In this document: positions 6,256-8,979 of the stretch, piece by piece
Position numbering within the stretch: the stretch's first letter is position 1
Layout of the letters: each line of letters starts with the position of its first letter
Notes under the pieces: generated by a model
The model's database searches: none
Told to the model about the DNA's origin: nothing
The model's input: the letters and a program-made list of their open reading frames with translations, nothing else
Program-made: the position numbers and the translations under genes
Source: Allobaculum sp.
GTDB taxonomy: Bacteria > Bacillota_I > Bacilli_A > Erysipelotrichales > Erysipelotrichaceae
DNA: 8,979 bases
Direction: 5' to 3'
Assembly (NCBI GenBank): GCA_014803815.1
Contig: JAAVAY010000013.1
Span: 3,524 to 12,502, forward strand

Positions 6256-6798
6256 TTACACATTTTCGCGATGTTCTTCATGAGTTTCTTTCAAGGAAAT
6301 CGCTTTATTTTTTCGTTTTTTAGACCAAAATTCGACTAGACGACTCGGTAAAGATTTTGGAATTTCACAACCATTTTTATAGGCATCGTCTAAAAGATCA
6401 AAAAAATTATCCAGACTTTCAGCCACTAATTCTTGTTTTTTGGGTTGATCCATGGAAACAAGTTAGACCTTATCATGAAGAGTATCATAAAAAAAATCAT
6501 CGCCTGAATGGGTAACCCCTAAAGGAAAATACCCTTTAGGTAGACGATTGGATTGTTGATAAATATCTAAAACATGCTCTGCCGACATTGAACCCGTAAA
6601 GAGCTGATGAAAGCCATCTAAGATGTAGTATTTTCCATTGGCGATAAAGGGCATGCTTTCCATAGTACTACCACTATAATTTTGATAAAAATGCTTTAAG
6701 CGAGGTGGCAATTGAAGTCCAAACTCCTTCTCAAAGGCCTCAATCTTTTCTTCGCTAACCGTTTCTAGGGGCTGTCTTTGATGGAGGTATGGATACAT
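6256..6798 (-). pseudogene. SUKH (SMI1/KNR4) family protein, split by one in-frame stop codon
   Basis: The first frame (6798 down to 6463) encodes 111 residues with clear SUKH features: EKEFGLQLPPRLKHFYQNYSG near the N-terminus and YFPLGVTHSGDDFFYDTLHDKV at its end. TAA (6463-6465) then interrupts it. Three codons later, in the same frame, ATG begins a 65-residue frame (6453 down to 6256). This second frame starts MDQPKKQELVAESLDNFFDLLDD, which is what the C-terminal helix of a SUKH domain looks like. Removing the stop restores a protein of about 180 residues. The upstream Shine-Dalgarno AAAGGGGG (6806-6813) is good. SUKH proteins often serve as immunity proteins to polymorphic toxins, but no toxin gene is seen. 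It may be a recent pseudogene, a two-peptide product by reinitiation, or a stop-codon readthrough gene. Confidence 0.8.
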
Positions 6799-7039
6799 CT
6801 TGAGACCCCCTTTCCTAATAAAGTATAACTAAATAATTTAGACCTTTGAGAAAACTTTTTATCTAAAGGGAAAAGTTTAATACGATTTTACAATTTACTA
6901 GAGTTGGAATAAAGAAAATTTAAAGAAAAATACCATAAAAGTTACTCTAAAGTAATATGACAAATCATCTAAAATATCTCTTCAGAATTTAAAATTAAAC
7001 TTACTCATAAAATTTACGTAAGAAACCAAGTAAACGATT

Positions 7040-7072
7040 GAAAAAGAAAAATTGGATTGTCTAAAGACAATC
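7040..7072 (-). terminator. Hairpin terminator on the - strand
   Basis: GGATTGTC (7053-7060) and GACAATCC (7065-7072) form a perfect 8-bp stem around a 4-nt loop. Read on the - strand, the stem is followed by AATTTTTCTTTTT, so it resembles an intrinsic terminator for a - strand transcript entering from the right. No intact gene lies immediately upstream, so it probably belonged to a gene now decayed. Confidence 0.6.
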
Positions 7073-7191
7073 CAAAGTGGATGCTCAATAGCCTCTACGG
7101 CGTATCCTCCAAACCAAATGGAACCATTTGAGCCTTTTTTGTAGAATTCACCACGAATGGCCGTTCGTTTATAGGCACTATCCTTTTGCTT
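7057..7191 (-). pseudogene. Possible decayed coding fragment, family uncertain
   Basis: After a TAG at 7192-7194, the - strand frame is open and reads protein-like: SAYKRTAIRGEFYKKGSNGS, then IWFGGYAVEAIEHPLW, before reaching the hairpin terminator. There is no start codon or ribosome-binding site. The spacing of basic, Gly and Ala residues faintly recalls the C-terminus of lactococcin-972-like bacteriocins, but this is only an impression. Chance coding is possible. Confidence 0.2.
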
Positions 7192-7291
7192 CTATCCATT
7201 TGTAAAAAGAATACTGAAAAATAATTCAAATGAAAAGGATTTTATGACGGAAAAATCCCTTATCCCTTAAAAATGACTACACTGATCTCAA

Positions 7292-7408
7292 TTAGCGTCT
7301 ATTTTGAGAAGCCTCATTTTCTAAGACAACTACTGCTAAACCATCTAAAGATGTTTCTTTGAGTTCCATAGGTAACTTCGTCCTATTGAAACGTAAATAA
7401 CGTAACAT
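7292..7408 (-). pseudogene. Possible C-terminal gene fragment truncated at the TnpB remnant
   Basis: A 38-codon - strand frame reads MLRYLRFNRTKLPMELKETS and then LDGLAVVVLENEASQNRR before a TAA. The amphipathic segment looks coding. It begins exactly where TnpB homology starts on the other strand (7411), as if a gene tail had been cut off at the rearrangement junction. No family is recognised and no ribosome-binding site is visible. Confidence 0.22.
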
Positions 7409-7410
7409 TA

Positions 7411-7842
7411 ATGCAAAAAGGCTCTAAAAATAGAGAGAAGCAGCGTAAACGAGTGGCTAAGAGGTACCAAAAAGTGGCTAATCAGCGAAAAGATTTCCTA
7501 CATAACAAGGCAGATAGCCATACGATTGTGTGTATTGAAGATCTTGATAGGAAAGCTATGGCCCAATGCTTAAATTTCGGCAAATCTGTAGCTGATAATG
7601 GCTGGGGAATGTTTGTAACATTTTTGAGATATAAGCTCGATGAACAAGGCAAAAAGCTTGTAAAGGTGGATAAATTTTTTGCAAGCTCTCAAACCTGTAA
7701 TGTTTGTAGTTACAAAAATCCTGAAACGAAAAATTTATCTGTCAGAGCGTGGGATTGTCATGAATGTGGCACTCATCACGGCAGAGATGTAAACGCTACT
7801 ATAAACATCAGGAACGAGGGTATGCGACTTGTAAACACATAA
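7411..7842 (+). pseudogene. tnpB: TnpB (IS200/IS605 family) C-terminal remnant
   Basis: TnpB is the RNA-guided nuclease of IS200/IS605-type elements, normally about 370-400 residues. Only 143 remain. Residues 2-33 match the helical KGSKNREKQRKRVAK region. RuvC-II is present with Glu43 in VCIEDL. The zinc finger is present (C96-x2-C99 and C116-x2-C119), and RuvC-III has Asp126 in GRDVNAT, ending NIRNEGMRL. The N-terminal nucleic-acid-binding part is missing, as is the RuvC-I Asp, which normally lies between the KNREKQ segment and RuvC-II. The sequence jumps from HNKA to DSHTIV, suggesting an additional internal deletion. It cannot be an active nuclease. No TnpA transposase is present. No ribosome-binding site supports ATG 7411. 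Confidence 0.88.
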
Positions 7843-7932
7843 CCAAAACATAATAAAAACCGTGGGGTACACGGGGATAGCTCGCTTATGGGAAAGGAAG
7901 CTCCCGCCTCTTTAGGCGGGGGAGGATGTCAC
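7843..7932 (+). ncRNA. omegaRNA-like segment and right end of the TnpB element
   Basis: Directly after the tnpB stop, CCGTG (7860-7864) pairs with CACGG (7870-7874). GATAGCTCGCTTATG and then GCTCCCGCCT follow, the latter pairing with AGGCGGGGGAG (7914-7924; two bulged G). The tail GGATGTCAC ends near 7932. This series (short hairpin, GCTCGCTTATG, GAAGCTCCC hairpin, GGATGTCAC) is the usual right end of one group of IS200/IS605 TnpB elements, and in such elements it is the scaffold of the guide RNA. The guide would be read from the flank after 7932. Expression here is unproven. Confidence 0.65.
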
Positions 7933-7949
7933 AGCCAACTAATTTTCTT

Positions 7950-8675
7950 CTACTCTGCATTCCAATGGCCATCGTGTAAGTCTGCTGGAAAATGGACTTC
8001 TACATTTTCATTCAATTTCAAAATTTCCGCCTGAGCCGATAAGGAGAGGTTGGTTTGACTGACTTCTAAATCGTAAATACCTTGAAACTCAATGATCATT
8101 CCAGTAATTTCTTCTCCACAAATAGTCGCTTGCAATTGCGCTTTCTCTGTTTTTATCGCCCCATAATAATCCAAAAGCTTATTGGCTTCGGTAGGATTAA
8201 TCGTAAAGGTATATGTAGTGGCCTCTTGATCATTAATTTTTGATTCATGAACTTCCACCGATTTAAAGAATTCAGTTCGCTCCTCCCTACTGAGATGCAA
8301 AAACGGATTGGGTAAGTGAAAATCTTCCGTGGAAGAAATTCCAATTTTGGAAGCTTCAGAAGACGACTTTGTCCCCATATAATTTAAATAGGTCTTCCCA
8401 TCCTCAATATAAAAACCGATATCATGTCCATCACTAAAGAAAATATCGAACGCTAATTCTTGAGGTTTTGAAGTAAAGGCGGCCGTAAATTGGGCGGAAA
8501 AAGTGGGCGTATCCGCACTTCCTTGAATTTGAAGAGAATCCGCTTCACATATATGATTAAAGGCCTCAAAAAAGGTATTGGATGCTTTTTGAAGCGTAGC
8601 ATCTGGTTGATTGGATTGACAGCCAGTGAGGACAACTAAACTCATCACAGGAAGAATAAATGAGTGTTTTTTCAT
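7950..8675 (-). CDS. Secreted lipoprotein of unknown function
   Basis: The 241-residue protein begins with a clear lipoprotein signal: MKKHS, a hydrophobic core, and lipobox LTGC with Cys19. The mature part alternates short beta-like stretches (SLQIQGSADTPTFSAQFTAAF, LAFDIFFSDGHDIGFYIEDGKTYLNYM, TTYTFTINP, ITGMIIEFQGIYDLEVSQ) with few helices. This resembles the LolA/LppX-like or DUF6612 type of half-barrel lipid- or ligand-binding lipoproteins, but I see no diagnostic motif. It should be anchored on the outer face of the membrane. The Shine-Dalgarno AAGGAG (8685-8690) sits 9 nt from ATG. The gene stands alone, downstream of and codirectional with the rRNA operon; its 3' end faces the TnpB remnant. 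Confidence 0.8.
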   Translation of the reverse strand: MKKHSFILPVMSLVVLTGCQSNQPDATLQKASNTFFEAFNHICEADSLQIQGSADTPTFSAQFTAAFTSKPQELAFDIFFSDGHDIGFYIEDGKTYLNYMGTKSSSEASKIGISSTEDFHLPNPFLHLSREERTEFFKSVEVHESKINDQEATTYTFTINPTEANKLLDYYGAIKTEKAQLQATICGEEITGMIIEFQGIYDLEVSQTNLSLSAQAEILKLNENVEVHFPADLHDGHWNAE

Positions 8676-8716
8676 ACATAACTGCTCCTTTTCTTATAAT
8701 ATTCATAGTATTTCTT

Positions 8717-8754
8717 GACATTTACTTCCACCTTTAAGAGGAAAAGTGAATGTC
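8717..8754. repeat. Inverted repeat upstream of the lipoprotein gene
   Basis: GACATTTACTT (8717-8727) and AAGTGAATGTC (8744-8754) are inverted repeats with one mismatch, separated by 16 nt that include CTTTAAGAGG. The repeat lies 42-79 nt upstream of the lipoprotein start, where an operator or 5' UTR stem would be expected. No U tract follows on either strand. Confidence 0.45.
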
Positions 8755-8827
8755 TCAGAATCTCGTTTTAACAAACCAGCGAAAAAGAAGGGGTCGTTCG
8801 AATCGTAGCTAAAAGCTCTCCCCCCTA

Positions 8828-8845
8828 ATTATAGTGATTATTATA
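8828..8845 (-). promoter_or_regulatory. Candidate -10 boxes for the lipoprotein gene
   Basis: Two perfect TATAAT hexamers occur on the - strand (8840-8845 and 8828-8833). Neither has a good -35 hexamer at 16-18 nt. They lie between the 5S terminator and the lipoprotein gene, so one may drive it with a leader of roughly 145 nt that includes the inverted repeat. Confidence 0.3.
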
Positions 8846-8850
8846 CTTTG

Positions 8851-8903
8851 AAAAGATAAGAAAAAACTCCCTACCTCAACTTAAAGTCGAAGTAGGGAGT
8901 TTT
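8851..8903 (-). terminator. Terminator of the rRNA operon
   Basis: AAAACTCCCTAC (8863-8874) and GTAGGGAGTTTT (8892-8903) form a perfect 12-bp stem that continues imperfectly inward. On the - strand it is followed by a run of T (TTTTTTCTTATCTTTT). It lies just downstream of the 5S rRNA 3' end. Confidence 0.9.
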
Positions 8904-8908
8904 ACTAT

Positions 8909-8979
8909 GTCCAGCAACTTCCTATTTTTGCCTTGCGGCTATCGTCGGCGTTTAGCAGCTTGACTTCTATGTTCGAGAT
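8909..8979 (-). rRNA. rrf: 5S rRNA, 3' part, truncated by the window edge
   Basis: Read on the - strand, the sequence begins ATCTCGAACATAGAAGTCAA and continues GCTGCTAAACGCCGACGATA. These are the conserved loop B/helix III and loop A regions of 5S rRNA (compare CCGAACNCAGAAGTNAAGC and AGCGCCGATGGTA). The 3' strand ends AAGTTGCTGGAC, the arm of helix I. About 70 nt are present; the first 40-50 nt lie outside the window. An rRNA operon terminator follows directly. The 3' end coordinate is accurate to a few nt. Confidence 0.88.

Larger units (their letters stand above)
6814..7410. other. AT-rich intergenic region with decayed coding fragments
   Basis: Nothing in 6814-7050 looks coding; it is very AT-rich and should contain the SUKH promoter (TATACT on the - strand at about 6822-6827, without a clear -35). 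From 7050 to 7408 the - strand holds two protein-like fragments and one hairpin terminator, listed separately. The region looks like eroded DNA next to the TnpB remnant. Confidence 0.5.
7411..7932 (+). mobile_element. Degenerate IS200/IS605-type element, left part missing
   Basis: It comprises the truncated tnpB and its intact-looking right end. There is no tnpA, no recognisable left-end hairpin and no RuvC-I half, so the element cannot move by itself. The right end stops 17 nt from the stop codon of the convergent lipoprotein gene, which is undisturbed. Confidence 0.75.

Noticed and set aside
7095..7115. Third copy of the GTATCC spacer motif at 7105
   Set aside because: No TTCCT partner, no flanking stem and no start codon downstream.
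8790..8810. tRNA-like T-loop GTTCGAATC
   Set aside because: The flanking 5-nt arms do not pair, and no acceptor stem, anticodon arm or CCA is seen.

Overview
The window looks like a chromosomal segment of a low-GC Bacillota. AT-rich codon use, strong AGGAGG-type ribosome-binding sites, intrinsic terminators with long U tails, Bacillota-style lipoproteins and the liv-operon-plus-CBS gene layout support this. The layout resembles Lactobacillales, and Erysipelotrichia are also possible; the sequence does not settle the genus.

Layout. Positions 1-526 hold no convincing gene, but the last ~165 nt form a structured leader. Positions 527-5413 carry a complete branched-chain amino acid ABC transporter on the + strand: livJ (substrate-binding lipoprotein), livH and livM (permeases), livG and livF (ATPases). 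An intrinsic terminator between livJ and livH probably lowers transcription of the membrane and ATPase genes relative to the binding protein. After a terminator at 5458-5491 comes a two-CBS plus ACT protein (5550-6194), a plausible ligand sensor, possibly for amino acids. Facing it on the - strand is a SUKH (SMI1/KNR4) gene split by one in-frame stop codon (6256-6798). Positions 6814-7410 are AT-rich decayed DNA with a - strand hairpin terminator and fragments of - strand reading frames. Positions 7411-7932 are the 3' remnant of an IS200/IS605-family TnpB element with its right end and omegaRNA-like segment. A - strand lipoprotein gene (7950-8675) follows, then the terminator and 3' half of a - strand 5S rRNA gene that runs off the window, so the lipoprotein gene lies just downstream of an rRNA operon.

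Most interesting signal. livJ and livH, the two genes of the operon that must start translation independently, both have their Shine-Dalgarno separated from the ATG by a hairpin. The two hairpins (477-518 and 2019-2062) share one architecture: a 6-bp outer stem, an internal loop with TTCCT on the 5' side and GTATCC on the 3' side, an inner stem, and exactly 8 nt from the outer stem to the ATG. The stem sequences are unrelated, so base pairing is kept while sequence differs. Folding would bring each Shine-Dalgarno to about 11-12 nt from its start codon. livM, livG and livF have ordinary close ribosome-binding sites and are translationally coupled. This may be an undescribed translational control element, or a co-opted IS605-type right-end hairpin.
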